Of a DNA stretch of 64,000 bases, positions 1 to 10,976 are shown piece by piece (positions within the stretch are counted from its first letter, which is position 1; every line of letters begins with the position of its first letter). The stretch is from Penaeus vannamei (taxonomy: Eukaryota > Arthropoda > Malacostraca > Decapoda > Penaeidae): NCBI RefSeq assembly GCF_042767895.1, contig NC_091578.1, positions 20,127,177 to 20,191,176 on the forward strand. The letters are read 5' to 3'. The notes under the pieces were generated by a model. It ran no database searches and was not told where the DNA came from. It saw nothing but the letters and a program-made list of their open reading frames with translations. Position numbers and translations under genes: made by a program.

Positions 1-1080
1 TCATGGAAAGCATCATAATTGCGTGAATTAATGTTAAAATCTTTATAATTTCCATTAAAAAAGCGAAAAGTTTTTTTTTCGACGTTTCTCTCAAAAGGCT
101 GTAATACGCTAGATTTTGCCGTTTTTTCGACTTATGGGATGTTATTACTTCTGGCCTAAATTTCATTATAAATGGACTGAATGATAATTATTATCATCAT
201 TATCATTGCTGTCATCATTTTTATGATTATAATCATTATAGTTACTATCATCATGATTATCATTAATATTATCATCATTATTGAAGTTTTCATAATTATT
301 ATGCTAATTATTATTGCTATTTTTATCATTATAACTATTTTTATAATGGTAATATTAATAATGATGATCTTAGAAATAATAATGACAATAATAATAATTA
401 TAATGACAATGATAATGGTTTTATTATTATTTCTATTGCCCTTATTAGTATGGAAATTATTGGAATAGAGTTAATTATTGCTATTATTGCAGTAATTATC
501 AAGATTATCATTATAATTATGGCTTATCATTATTATCATTATTATTGTCATTATTCTTGTCATTATCATCATAATTATCATCATTATTGTCAATAATAAA
601 GAAATCACCATGAAAATCATTATAATTACCTGAGTAAATGTTAAAATCTTCATAATTACCATTAAAAAGCGAAAAGTTTTTTTTTTTCGACGTTTCTCTC
701 ACAAGGCTGTAATACGCTTGATTTTCCCGTTTTTTTTTTCGACTTTTGGGATTTTATTACTTCTGGCCTTTATTTCATTGTAAATGGACTGAATGATAAT
801 TATTATCATCATTATTATCATTACTGTCATCATTTTTATGATTATTATCATTATAGTCATTATCGTCACTGATTATCATTATTATTATTATCATTGCAGT
901 TATAATAATTATTATGCTAATTATTATTGCTATATTTATCATTATAACTATTTATATAATGATAATAGCAATAATGATGATCTTAAAAATAATAATGACA
1001 ATAATAGTATTTATAATGACAATAATAATGATGTTATTATTATTTCTATCGCCATTATTAGTATGGAAATTATTGGAATA
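1..1080 (+). repeat. AT-rich satellite array, + orientation (about 600-bp monomer)
   Basis: This block sets the reference orientation. Two cores are visible, at about 59-182 and 663-792, giving a spacing of 604 bp. Each core reads GCGAAAAG, a T run, TTTCGACGTTTCTCTC, TGTAATACGC, then CTTCTGGCC and a conserved ATGGACTGAATGATAATT. It is followed by about 470 bp of ATT/ATC/ATG/AAT triplets ending near TATGGAAATTATTGGAATA, ATTATTGCAGTAATTATC and CAATAATAAAG. The triplet composition keeps long frames open on both strands (181-468 and 793-1395), rich in Ile, Met, Asn or Tyr. These frames have no initiation context or domain that would support a gene. The block ends where the sequence turns into its own reverse complement. 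Confidence 0.9.
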
Positions 1081-1270
1081 AAAATGATGACAGTAATGAT
1101 AATAAAGAGGATAATAATTATCATTCAGTCCATTTATAATGAAATAAAGGCCAGAAGTAATACAATCCCAAAAGTCGAAAAAACGGCAAAATCTAGCGTA
1201 TTACAGCCTTTTGAGAGAAACGTCGAAAAAAAAACTTTTTCGCTTTTTAATGGTAATTATGAGGATTTTA
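1081..1270 (-). repeat. Short inverted satellite segment
   Basis: Directly after GGAAATTATTGGAATA the sequence continues as the reverse complement of the satellite: ATGATGACAGTAATGATAA, then TTCAGTCCATTTATAATG, GGCCAGAAGTAATA and the inverted core up to GAGGATTTTA. The inversion is only about 190 bp and ends exactly at a LINE fragment on the same (-) strand. After that fragment the satellite is + again, so this patch and the fragment form one rearranged unit. Confidence 0.85.
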
Positions 1271-1873
1271 CGCCTCAGAAGGATGCGGGCAAGAACCTTG
1301 CCTGGTACACTGAGCAGTGTGATGCCGCGGTGATTGGTGCAGTCCCATCAGTCCCCCTTCCCCTTCCAGAGAGGGATGACCACACCCCTCAATAGGTCAG
1401 AGGGAACGGTACCGGACTGCCAAATAGCAGCCAGGACAGCATGCAATTCCCGCGCCATAGGTTCACCACCAGCCTTTAACAGGTCAGCTGGGATGCCGCA
1501 AATACCCGCTGCTTTACCACTCTTCAGCTTGGAAATCGCCTCCCTAACTTCAGCTAGGGAGGGAGGGTCCTCGCTAATGGGTGTGTCCGGCAACGGAATC
1601 ACGGCACTACACACATCCAATTTAACTGTTGGAGGGTCAACCTGATACAACTGCTCAAAGTATTCAGCCCAACGCTCCCTCACCGCAACAGGATCTGAGA
1701 CAATCTGGCCACCCACTAAGCGACCTGCAGTCACCTGTGAAGAGGGCTTGGAGTTCAGTTTTCTCAGGGCTTGGTATGCAGGACGAAGGTCATTTACTAA
1801 GAAATGGCCTTCAACCTCCTCAGCAAGATTCCTAATAAACTGTTCCTTGTCCCTTCTTAACAGAGACCGAGTT
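1271..1873 (-). mobile_element. RTE-like LINE internal fragment (both ends missing)
   Basis: About 600 bp of GC-richer sequence that aligns by eye with the reverse complement of the LINE copies at 30.1-30.7 kb and 14.4-15.0 kb. It covers the end of the endonuclease-RT linker and the N-terminal part of RT. Neither the 5' end nor the GATGATG 3' tail is present, so it did not arise by ordinary target-primed insertion of a complete 3' end. The left flank is inverted satellite broken at GAGGATTTTA and the right flank is + satellite resuming at ATGACTTTATC. The two flanks are therefore not two halves of one target site. Confidence 0.88.
1348..1734 (-). pseudogene. RT N-terminal fragment of RTE-like LINE
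   Basis: A 128-codon open stretch encoding the region upstream of the RT palm: VGGQIVSDPVAVRERWAEYF, the conserved SGKAAGICGIP block, and a terminal IPLWKGKGD. It lacks motifs A-C of RT. The frame ends at a TGA where the other copies have CGA or its equivalent after GKGD. It is a dead fragment with no promoter or start of its own; the listed ATG is only the first Met in the open frame. Confidence 0.8.
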
Positions 1874-2824
1874 ATGACTTTATCATTATTATCATTATTA
1901 TTGTCATTATCATTGTCATTATCATCATAATTATCATTATTGTCAATAATAAAGGAATCATCCTGGAAATCACCATAATTACATGAATTAATGTTAAAAA
2001 CCTCATAATTACCATTAAAAAGCGAAAAGGGTTTTTAAGACTTTTCTCTCCAAAGGCTGTAATATGGTAGATTTTGCCGTTTTTTCGACTTTTGGGATTT
2101 TATTACTTCTGGCCTTTATTTCATTATAAATGGACTGAATGATAATTATTATCATTATTATCATTACTGTCATCATTTTTATGATTATTATCATTATAGT
2201 CATTATCATCATGATTATCATTATTATTATCATCATTATTGCAGTTATAATAATTATCATACTAGTTATTATTGCTATTTTATCATGATAACTATTTATA
2301 TAATGATAATAGCAATAAGGATGATCTGAGAAATAATAATGGAAATAATAATAATTATAATGACAATGATAATGATGTTATTATTATTTCTATTGCCATT
2401 ATTAGTATGGAAATTATTGGAATAGAGTTAGTTATTGCTATTATTGCAGTAATTATGAAGATTATCCATATAATTATGACTTTATCATTATTATCATTAT
2501 CATTGTCATTATCATTGACATTATCATCATAATTATCATTATTGTCAATAATAAAGAAATCATCATGGAAATCATCATAATTACCTGAATTAATGTTAAA
2601 ATCCTCATAATTACCATTAAAAAGCGAAAAGGTTTTTTTCGATGTTTCTCTCAAAAGGCTTGTAATATGCTAGAATTTGCCGTTTTCTCGACTTATGGGA
2701 TTTTATTACTTCTGGCCTTTATTTCATTATAAATGGACTGAATGATAATTATTATCATCATTATTATCACTACTGTCATCATTTTTATGATTATTATCAT
2801 TATAGTCATTACCATCATGATTAT
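1874..2824 (+). repeat. Satellite array, + orientation, interrupted by the LTR insertion
   Basis: Cores lie at about 2018-2140 and 2618-2740 (600-bp spacing). The last monomer is cut after CATGATTAT by the insertion that starts at 2825 and resumes with ATTATCATTATTATTATC at 4476. Joining the flanks with a single ATTAT restores the ordinary monomer. Confidence 0.9.
2820..2824. repeat. Left target-site duplication (ATTAT)
   Basis: ATTAT immediately precedes the TG of the LTR-like element and is repeated at 4476-4480. In uninterrupted monomers the same place reads CATG-ATTAT-CATTATTATT with one copy. The duplication is therefore supported by a reconstructed empty site and not only by chance identity in AT-rich DNA. 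Confidence 0.85.
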
Positions 2825-4475
2825 TGTAGTCGGGACGGCTACGTCCGTCCCGACTCTAAGGATGATGTAAAATAGCTATTTATTTATTTTTAAACCCAAT
2901 TATTGTTATGTTTTGCCCGAAGTGCACAGTTTATAAGACAACTGTTTATTATCGGGTTTTCTCCGTATCCTTTCCTTTATTTATCTTTTTCTAATGTTCT
3001 TTCCTCTTGCCGACGTCTCCAAATTCTCACGATAACCACCGAAGGAGGTGACGGTCGTTACACTGCTTCTTTTTTGTTTTTCCCCTTCCCTCTCTCGTCT
3101 GGTTGTTTGGATTGTCGAACTATCGGCTTGGTCTTCAGGCACTTCTTTTGCCTATATTCTTCTTTCGCGCCATGCCTGGGGCTTGGCCTGTGGGTTTCTC
3201 TCGGGGTATATGTACTCGTGGTAGGGGGAAGGAAGACAACTTCGGTCCTGACCTCTGTCCCGCACTTTGGTCCTTCGCGGTGGATATTTTTACCTGTGTT
3301 GTGCTCTCGCTTGGATTTATTTACTTCACCCTTGGATTTATTTCAACCCTCGGATTTACCTCGCATCTGATAAAGAGCCCTTATCACATGATACGTGATT
3401 TTTGTTGTTGTTGTCGTTTGTTGTTTCGGCTGATTCCTGTCAGACCTTGTGGGTGTTCAGGCAGTCTTCGTGAATAGTCCCTTCCTTGACTTTTTCAGCC
3501 TTATTATTAATAAATTTCTTAATTCTTTTGCATACAAGTACTCTTACTAGGTATCCATCAGCATTAGCTTTGGTTTAACAGTTAACATCCATTTGGGTTG
3601 GATGTTGACAATTTAACGTAATTTAGGGACTTGGATGTTTTTATACTGACCCCCTAATAACAGGACTTCTGGAGTTGGGACGCCAACTTAGGGAAGACAT
3701 TTTTTATATCGTGGTAAGTTTATCTGGTGTTGATTTCTCGTGCATCACCGCCGCTGTGATAAATTGGTGATGCACACACCTTTGTCTACTTTTCATGACT
3801 GAAAAATGCCTGTAATTCCCTAGTGAGTGTAACTTGCTCTCTAAATAAACATCGTACCATCTTAGAGCTTTTACTCAACTCCAGTCAGAATAATTCATAA
3901 ATAATCTTACCACCACTAAAATTCTGGTTCTGACAAGGTTAGATGCCTAAATCTTTCTCGGACTCGGGTCTCCTAAACAGCACATCGCTGGTTGCTCTGA
4001 CATCACGCAACCCTTGAAAGGCTGTAAGAAGGCTAGATAAATCAGAGAATATTAAGCTGATATTATGAGAACAGATTCATTTAGCTATAACTGTGTTCCC
4101 GCTCCCAGCAGGCGGATGCTCAAACCAAAGGGAAGAAGAAGAATTCTATGAGCTTACTTTTTTCTTCCAAACACGTCCACGCAGACGCTCAGCCTACGCT
4201 ATCTCCCTTTTCACATCACACTTACACATCCAACATTCAGTACACACATCCTGTACTTTCCTTCCACCCTTCTCTGATACAACGCCCACACCCACTTACA
4301 GAACATACACGGTTCCCGAACCTACTAATCGGGTGGTGGCAGCGTGCCGTAGGCCTGGAACCTTACATCTGTTCACTGCAGACGAATCTTTCCTTGAACA
4401 AAGAACTCAATATTCTCGGTTGAGCCAGGACTCAACCAGACCACTTAAAGTCTACTGGGTCTACGCCCCGCTACA
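2825..4475 (+). mobile_element. Solo-LTR-like element, 1651 bp, TGTAG...CTACA ends
   Basis: A moderately GC-rich insertion unlike the satellite. It starts TGTAGTCGGGACGG and ends CCCCGCTACA, giving 5-bp perfect terminal inverted ends (TG...CA), and is flanked by a 5-bp ATTAT duplication. No gag, protease, RT or integrase motif is present. The open frames at 2903-3370 and 4093-4512 show no recognisable domain. AATAAA occurs at 3509-3514 and 3844-3849, possible R-region polyadenylation signals if this is an LTR. Terminal ends plus a 5-bp duplication fit a solo LTR left by recombination of an LTR retrotransposon, though 1.65 kb is long for an LTR. A TGGTGGCAGCG string at 4334-4344 resembles a primer-binding site and leaves open a deleted non-autonomous element. 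The strand is arbitrary, taken from the AATAAA signals. Confidence 0.7.
2829..2854. repeat. Perfect hairpin at the left end of the LTR-like element
   Basis: GTCGGGACGG and CCGTCCCGAC form a perfect 10-bp stem around the 6-nt loop CTACGT, starting 4 nt inside the element's terminus. It is the strongest GC-rich palindrome in this part of the window. It may be a structural feature of the LTR end or a regulatory dyad; nothing further can be read from sequence alone. Confidence 0.8.
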
Positions 4476-4480
4476 ATTAT
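4476..4480. repeat. Right target-site duplication (ATTAT)
   Basis: Second copy of ATTAT, directly after the CTACA end of the LTR-like element and continuous with CATTATTATTATC of the interrupted monomer. Confidence 0.85.
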
Positions 4481-5946
4481 CATTATTATTATCATCATTA
4501 TTGCAGTCATGATAATTATCATGCTAATTATTATTGCTATTTTATCATTATAACTATTTGTATAATGATAATAGCAATAATGATGATCTTAGAAATAATA
4601 ATGGCAATAATAATAATTATAATGACAATGATAATGATATTATTATTTCTATTGCCATTATTAGTATGGAAATTATTGGAATAGAGTTAGTTATTGCTAT
4701 TATTGCAGTAATTATGAAGATTATCCATATAGTTATGACTTTATCATTATTATCATTATCATTTTCATTATCATTGACATTATCATCATAATTATCATCA
4801 TTATTGTCAATAATAAAGAAATCATCATGGAAATCATCATAATTACCTGAATTAATGTTAAAATCCTCATAATTACCATTAAAAAGCGAAAAGTTTTTTT
4901 TTCGATGTTTCTCTCAAAAAACTGTAATATGCTAGATTTTGCCATTTTCTCGACTTATGGGATTTTATTACTTCTGGCCTTTATTTCATTATAAATGGAC
5001 TGAATGATTATTATCATCATTATTATCACTACTGTCATCATTTTTATGATTATCATCATTATAGTCATTACCATCATGATTATCATTATTATTATCATCA
5101 TTATTGCAGTTATAATAATTATTATGCTAATAATTATTGACATTTTTATCACTATAACTATTTATATAATGATAATAGCAATAATGATGATCTTAGAAAT
5201 AATAATGACAATAATAATAATTATAATGACAATGATAATGATATTATTTCAATTGCCATTATTAGTATGGAAATTATTGGAATAGAGTTAATTATTCCTA
5301 TTATTGCAGTAATTATCAAGATTATCATTATAATTATGACTTTATCATTATCATTATTATTGTCATCATCATTGTCGTTATCATCATTATTGTCAATAGT
5401 AAAGAAATCATCATGGATATCATCATAATTACCCGAATTAATGTTAAAATTCTCATAATTACCATTAAAAAGCGAAAAGGTTATTTTTCGAGGTAATACG
5501 CTAGATTTTGCCGTTTTTTCTACGTTTGGGATTTTATAACTTCTGGCCTTTATTTCATTATAAATGGACTGAATGATAATTATTATCATCATTATTATCA
5601 TTACTGTCATCGTTTTTATGATTATTATCATTATAGTCATTATCATCATGATTATCATTATTATCATCATTATTGTAGTTATAATAATTATTATGCTAAT
5701 TATTATTGCTATTTTTATCATTATATCTATATAATGATAATAGCAATAATGATGATCTTAGGAATAATAATGACAATAATAATAATTATAATGAGAATGA
5801 TAATGATGTTATTATTTCTATTGCCATTATTAGTATGGAAATTATTGGAATGGAGTTAATTATTGCTATTATTGCAGTAATTATCAAGATTATCATTATA
5901 ATTATGACTTTATCATTATTATCATTATTATTATCATAATTATAAT
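4481..5946 (+). repeat. Satellite array, + orientation
   Basis: Remainder of the interrupted monomer plus two more, with cores at about 4880-5006 and 5468-5574. The second core lacks part of the CTCTCAAAAGGCTG segment. The block ends in the triplet region at CATAATTATAAT, immediately before the GC-rich 5' end of a LINE fragment. The same satellite position flanks the 5' end of the longest LINE copy at 12917. Confidence 0.9.
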
Positions 5947-6705
5947 GGGTGGGCGCTGCATGTGCAGGGTGGTGTGAAGCGATGGTTTGGTAGCCTAGAT
6001 AGTGTTTAGTGCTTGCATGCCTTCTCGCTTGCAGCTGCCACCGCTGGCTAGCCTTTTGCGAAAGAGGGAGCAGCGCTGCATAAGTCTCCACTGCCAGTTC
6101 ATAGCCTCTCCATCATAGGCATAGGTGGCCTCGTGGCCACCTATGGAAACTGGCACCTTGCGGTCCCAGGCTGAACTGTAGGGGATCTCAGAGAAGCAGG
6201 AGGCCCAAGAGGTACAGGGTCATGGCCCACCGGCATGTGGACACGCCCTGGCCCTATACTAACTCCTGCCCCTAAGCCCCCTGGGGTCAATGTGAGGCTC
6301 GGGGGAGGTGGGCCTTGCTAGTCCTACTTCCAGAGAATAAGCTACTGGCAGGATCACACTTAATTGGAAATGCTGGGGGGAGGGGTAATGTCCCTCCTAC
6401 CCAGTGAGAGAGGCGGGCTGTGGGCCCCGTTGGGAGGGTGACTGCTGGGGCGCGGAATAGGAACGGGAGCCCCTCGTCCTGCCTGCGTCCTAGCAGCCGC
6501 CAGCCCAATATGAAGCTTGTGGGGCAAAGCCCTAAGGAACCCCACAGGTGGATGAAGGGTCCCACAGCCTACCGCCTTTTATGTCGGGCAGTGTCGGCGG
6601 GGGGTGGCAGAGGTGGCGTCCACCCGGAGCGACTGCCCGAGGGTTAACCTCAGGTGGGAAGTCAGGGTGGGGGCTTGGAACGTTCGCTCTTTACGTCAGG
6701 ATGAT
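5947..6705 (+). mobile_element. 5' fragment of RTE-like LINE (5' UTR plus ORF start)
   Basis: This 759-bp segment matches 12918-13686 of the longest LINE copy, from GTGGTGTGAAGCGATGG through the ATGAAGCTTGTGGGGC ORF start to TTACGTCAGGATGAT. It then stops abruptly and satellite resumes with AGTCATTATCATAATG. It holds only the element's 5' end, so it is a remnant of a once longer insertion that lost its 3' part, perhaps by recombination between GATGAT-like triplets. Its left satellite flank is nearly the same as that of the 12.9-kb copy, which suggests both descend from one insertion copied with the satellite. Confidence 0.85.
6510..6705 (+). pseudogene. APE endonuclease N-terminal fragment of RTE-like LINE
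   Basis: Starts at the ATG that opens KLVGQSPKEPHRW, the same start as in the 12.9-kb copy. An extra G in the G run near 6600 shifts the frame. The continuation, read from about 6604, carries VRVGAWNVRSLRQDD. The GAWNVRSL segment is the first conserved block of the APE-type endonuclease (its Asn is the conserved metal-site residue of the family). The rest of the domain is missing. Confidence 0.75.
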
Positions 6706-8938
6706 AGTCATTATCATAATGATATCATTATTCCTATTGCCATTATCAGTATGGAAATTATTGGAATAAAGTTAATTATTTCTATTATTGCAGTAATTAT
6801 CAAGATTATCTTTATATATATGACTTCATTATTATCATTATTATTGTCATTATCATTGTCATTATCATCATAATTATAATCATTATTGTCAATAAAAAAG
6901 GAATCATCATGGAAATCATTATAATTGCCTGAATTAATTTTAAAATCCTCATAACGTTTCTCTCAAAATGCTGTAATACGCTAGATTTTGCCGTTTTTTC
7001 GACTTATGGGATTTTATTACTTCTGGCCTTTATTTCATTATGAATTGACTGGATGATAATTAGTATCATCATTATCATTACTGTCATCATTTTTATGATT
7101 ATTATCATTATAGTCATTATCATCATGATTATCATTATTATTATCATCTTTATTACAGTTATTATATTTATTATGCTAATTATTATTGCTATTTTTATCA
7201 TTATAACTATTTATATAATGATAATAGCAATAATGATGATCTTAGAAATAATAATGGCAATAATAATAATTATAATGACAATGATAATGATGTTATTATT
7301 TCTACTGCCATTATTAGTATGGAAATTATTGGAATAGTGTTAATTGTCGCTATTATTGCAATAACTGTCAAGATTATCATTATAATTATGACTTTATCCT
7401 TATTATCATTTTTATTGTCATTATCTTTGTCATTATTATCATAATTATCATTATTATTGTCAATAATAAGTGAATCATCATGGAAATCATCATAATTACC
7501 TAAATTAATGTTAAAATCCTCATAATACTTCTGGCCTTTATTTCATTATAAATGGACTGAATGATAATTATCATCATCATTATTATCATTACTGTCATCA
7601 TTTTTATGATTATTGTCATTATAGTCATTATCCTCATGATTATCATTATTATTATCATAATTATTGCAGTTATAATAATTATTATGCTAATTATTATTGC
7701 TATTTTTATTATTATAAGTATTTATATAATGATAATAGCAATAATGATGATCTTAGAAATAATAATGACAATAATAATAATCATATTGACAATGATAATG
7801 ATATCGTTTCTATTACCATTATTAGTATGGAAATTATTGGAATAGAGTTAATTATTGCTATTTTTCAAGTAATTATCAAGATTATCATTATATCATTATC
7901 ATTATTATAATTATTATTGTCATTACCATCATTATTGTCAATAATAAAGGCATCATCAGGGAAATCTTCATAATTACCTGAATTAATGTTATAATCCTCA
8001 TAATTACCATTAAAAAGCGAAAAGGGTTTTTTTCGACGTTTCTCTCAAAAGGCTGTAATACGCTAGATTTTCCCTTTTTTCGACTTTTCGGATTTTATTT
8101 CTGGCCTTTATTTCATTATAAATGGACTGAATGATAATTATCATTATTATCATTACTTTCATCATTTTTATGATTATTGTCATTATAGTCATTATCATCA
8201 TCATTATCATTATTATTATCATCATTATTGCAATTATGATAATTATCATGCTAATTATTATTGCTATTTCTATCATTATAACTATTTATATAATGATAAT
8301 AGCAATAATGATGATCTTAGAAATAATAATGACAATAATAATAATCATAATGACAATGATGATATTATTATTTCTATTGCCCTTATTAGTAGGAAAATTA
8401 TTGGAATAGAGTTAATTATTGCTATTATTGCAGTTATTATCAAGATTATCATTATAGTTATGACTTTATCTTTATTATCATTATTATTGTCATTACCATC
8501 ATAATTATCATCATTATTGTCAATAATAAAGTAATCATCAGGGAAATCATCATAATCCCCTGAATTAATGTTAAAATCCTCATAATTACCTTTAAAAAGC
8601 GAAAAGGGTTTTTCGACGTTCCTCTCAAAAGGCTCTAATACGTTAGATTTTGCCGTTTTTTCGACTTTTGGGATTTTATTACTTCTGGCCTCTATTTCAT
8701 TTTAAATTGACTGAATGAAAATTATTATCATCATTATTATCATTACTGTCATCATTTTTATGATTATCATAATTATAGTCATTATCATCATGAATATCAT
8801 TATTATTATCATCATTATTGCAGTTATAATAATTATCATGCTAATTATTATTGCTATTTTTATCATTATAACTATTTATATAATGATAATTGCAATAATG
8901 ATGATCTTAGAAATAATGATGGCAATAATAATAATGGC

Positions 8939-8992
<54 letters not shown>
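8939..8992. repeat. (AAT)18 microsatellite
   Basis: Eighteen uninterrupted AAT triplets inside one monomer, at a place where neighbouring monomers have mixed AAT/GAC/AAT triplets. It is the only long pure triplet tract in the window, so a recent slippage expansion of a degenerate tract is likely. Confidence 0.95.
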
Positions 8993-10877
8993 TATAATGA
9001 CAAAGATAATGATGTTATTATTTTTTATTGCCATCAGGGAAATCATCATAATCCCCTGAATTAATGTTAAAATCCTCATAATTACCATTAAAAAGCGAAA
9101 AGGGTTTTTTTCGACGTTTCTGTCAAAAGGCTGTAATACGCTAGATTTTGCCGTTTTTTGACTTTTGGGATTTTATATCTTCTGACCTTTATTTCATTAT
9201 AAATGGACTGAATGATAATTATTATCCTTATTATCATTACTTTCATTTTTATGATTATTGTCATTATAGTCATTATCATCATGATTACCATTATTATTAT
9301 CATTATTGCAATTATGATAATTATCATGCTAATTATTATTGCTATTTTTATCATTATAACTATTTATATAATGATAATAGCAATAATGATGATTTTAGAA
9401 ATAATAGTGACAATAATAATAATTATAATGACAATGATGATATTATTATTTCTATTGCCATTATTAGTAGGAAAATTATTGGAATAGAGTTAATTATTGC
9501 TATTTTTGCGGTAATTCTCAAGATTATCATTATAATTATAACTTTATCATTATTATCATTACTATTTTCATTATCACTGTTATCATAATTATCTTCATTT
9601 TTGTCAATAATAAAAGAATCATCATGGAAATCATCATAATTACCTGAATTAATGTTAAAATCCTCATAATTACCATTAAAAACCGAAAAGTTTTTTTTTC
9701 GACGTTTCTCTCATAAAGCTGTAATACGCTAGATTTTGCCGTTTTTTCGACTTCTTGGATTTTTTTTACTTCTGGCCATTATTTCATTATAAATGGACTG
9801 AATGATAATTAGTATCATCATTATTATCATTACTGTCATCATTTTTATGATTATTATCATTATAGTCATTATCATCATGATTATCATTATCATTATCATC
9901 ATTATTGCAGTTATAATAATTATTATGCTAATCATTATTGCTATTTTTATCATTATAACTATTCATATAATGATAAAAGCAATAATGATGATCTTAGAAA
10001 TAATAATGACAATAATAATAATTTTAATGAGAATGATAATAATGTTATTATTATTTCTATTGCCATTATTAGTATGGAAATTATTGGAATAGAGTTAATT
10101 ATTGCTATTATTGCAGTAATTATCAAGTTTATCATTATAATTATGACTTTATCATTATTATCATTATTATTGTCATTATTATTCTCATTATCATCATAAT
10201 TATCATCATTATTGTCAATAATAAAGGAATCATCACGGAAATCATCATAATTACCTGAATTATTGATAAAATCCTTATAATTACCATTAAAAAGCGCTAG
10301 ATTTTGCCATTTTTTCGACTTATGGGATTTTATGTCTTCTGGCCTTTATTTCATTATAAATGGACTGAATGATAATAATTATAATCATTATTATCATTAC
10401 TGTCATCATTTTCATAATTATGATCATTATAGTCTTTATCATCATGATTATCATTATTATTATCATCATTATTGCAGCTATAATAATTATTATGATAATT
10501 ATTATAGCTATTTTTATCATTATATTATTATCAGTATAATTATGACTTTATCATTATTATCATTATTATTGTCATTATCATCATAATTATCATCATTATT
10601 GTCAATAATAAAGGATTCATCATAATTACCTGAATTAATGTTAAAATTCTCATAATTACCATTAAAAAGCGAAAATGGTTTTTTTCGACGTCTCTCTCAA
10701 AGGGCTGTAATACCCTATATTTTGCCGTTTATTTCGACTTATGGGATTTTACTACTTCTGGCCTTTATTTCATTATAAATGGACTGAATGATAATTATCA
10801 TCATTATTATCATAACTGTCATTATTTTTATGATTATTATCATTATAGTCATTATCATCATGATTATCATTATTATT

Positions 10878-10976
10878 ATCATCATTATTGCAGTTATAAT
10901 AATTATTATGCTAATGATTATTGCTATTTTTATCATTATAACTATTCATATAATGATAATAGCAATAATGATGATC
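10878..10976. repeat. Central dyad of the monomer (representative copy)
   Basis: The left arm 10917-10940 (ATTATTGCTAT then TTTTATCATTATA) pairs with the right arm 10949-10969 (TATAATGATAATAGCAATAAT) around the loop ACTATTCA. One gap of three bases is needed. Outer segments TATCATCATTATTGCA (10878-10893) and GCAATAATGATGATC (10962-10976) are also complementary and could form an alternative stem. The arrangement recurs in nearly every monomer, centred on the ACTATTTATA segment. Confidence 0.85.

Noticed and set aside
2903..3477. Open frames of 155 and 124 codons inside the LTR-like element
   Set aside because: No recognisable gag, pol or env features; the two overlap in different frames, and such lengths are expected by chance in sequence of this composition.
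4334..4344. TGGTGGCAGCG as a tRNA primer-binding site
   Set aside because: Only 131 bp remain to the element's right end and no second LTR follows, so the reading as an internal region is not supported; kept only as an alternative.
4093..4512. Open frame of 139 codons at the right end of the LTR-like element
   Set aside because: It runs out of the element into satellite, and has no domain.
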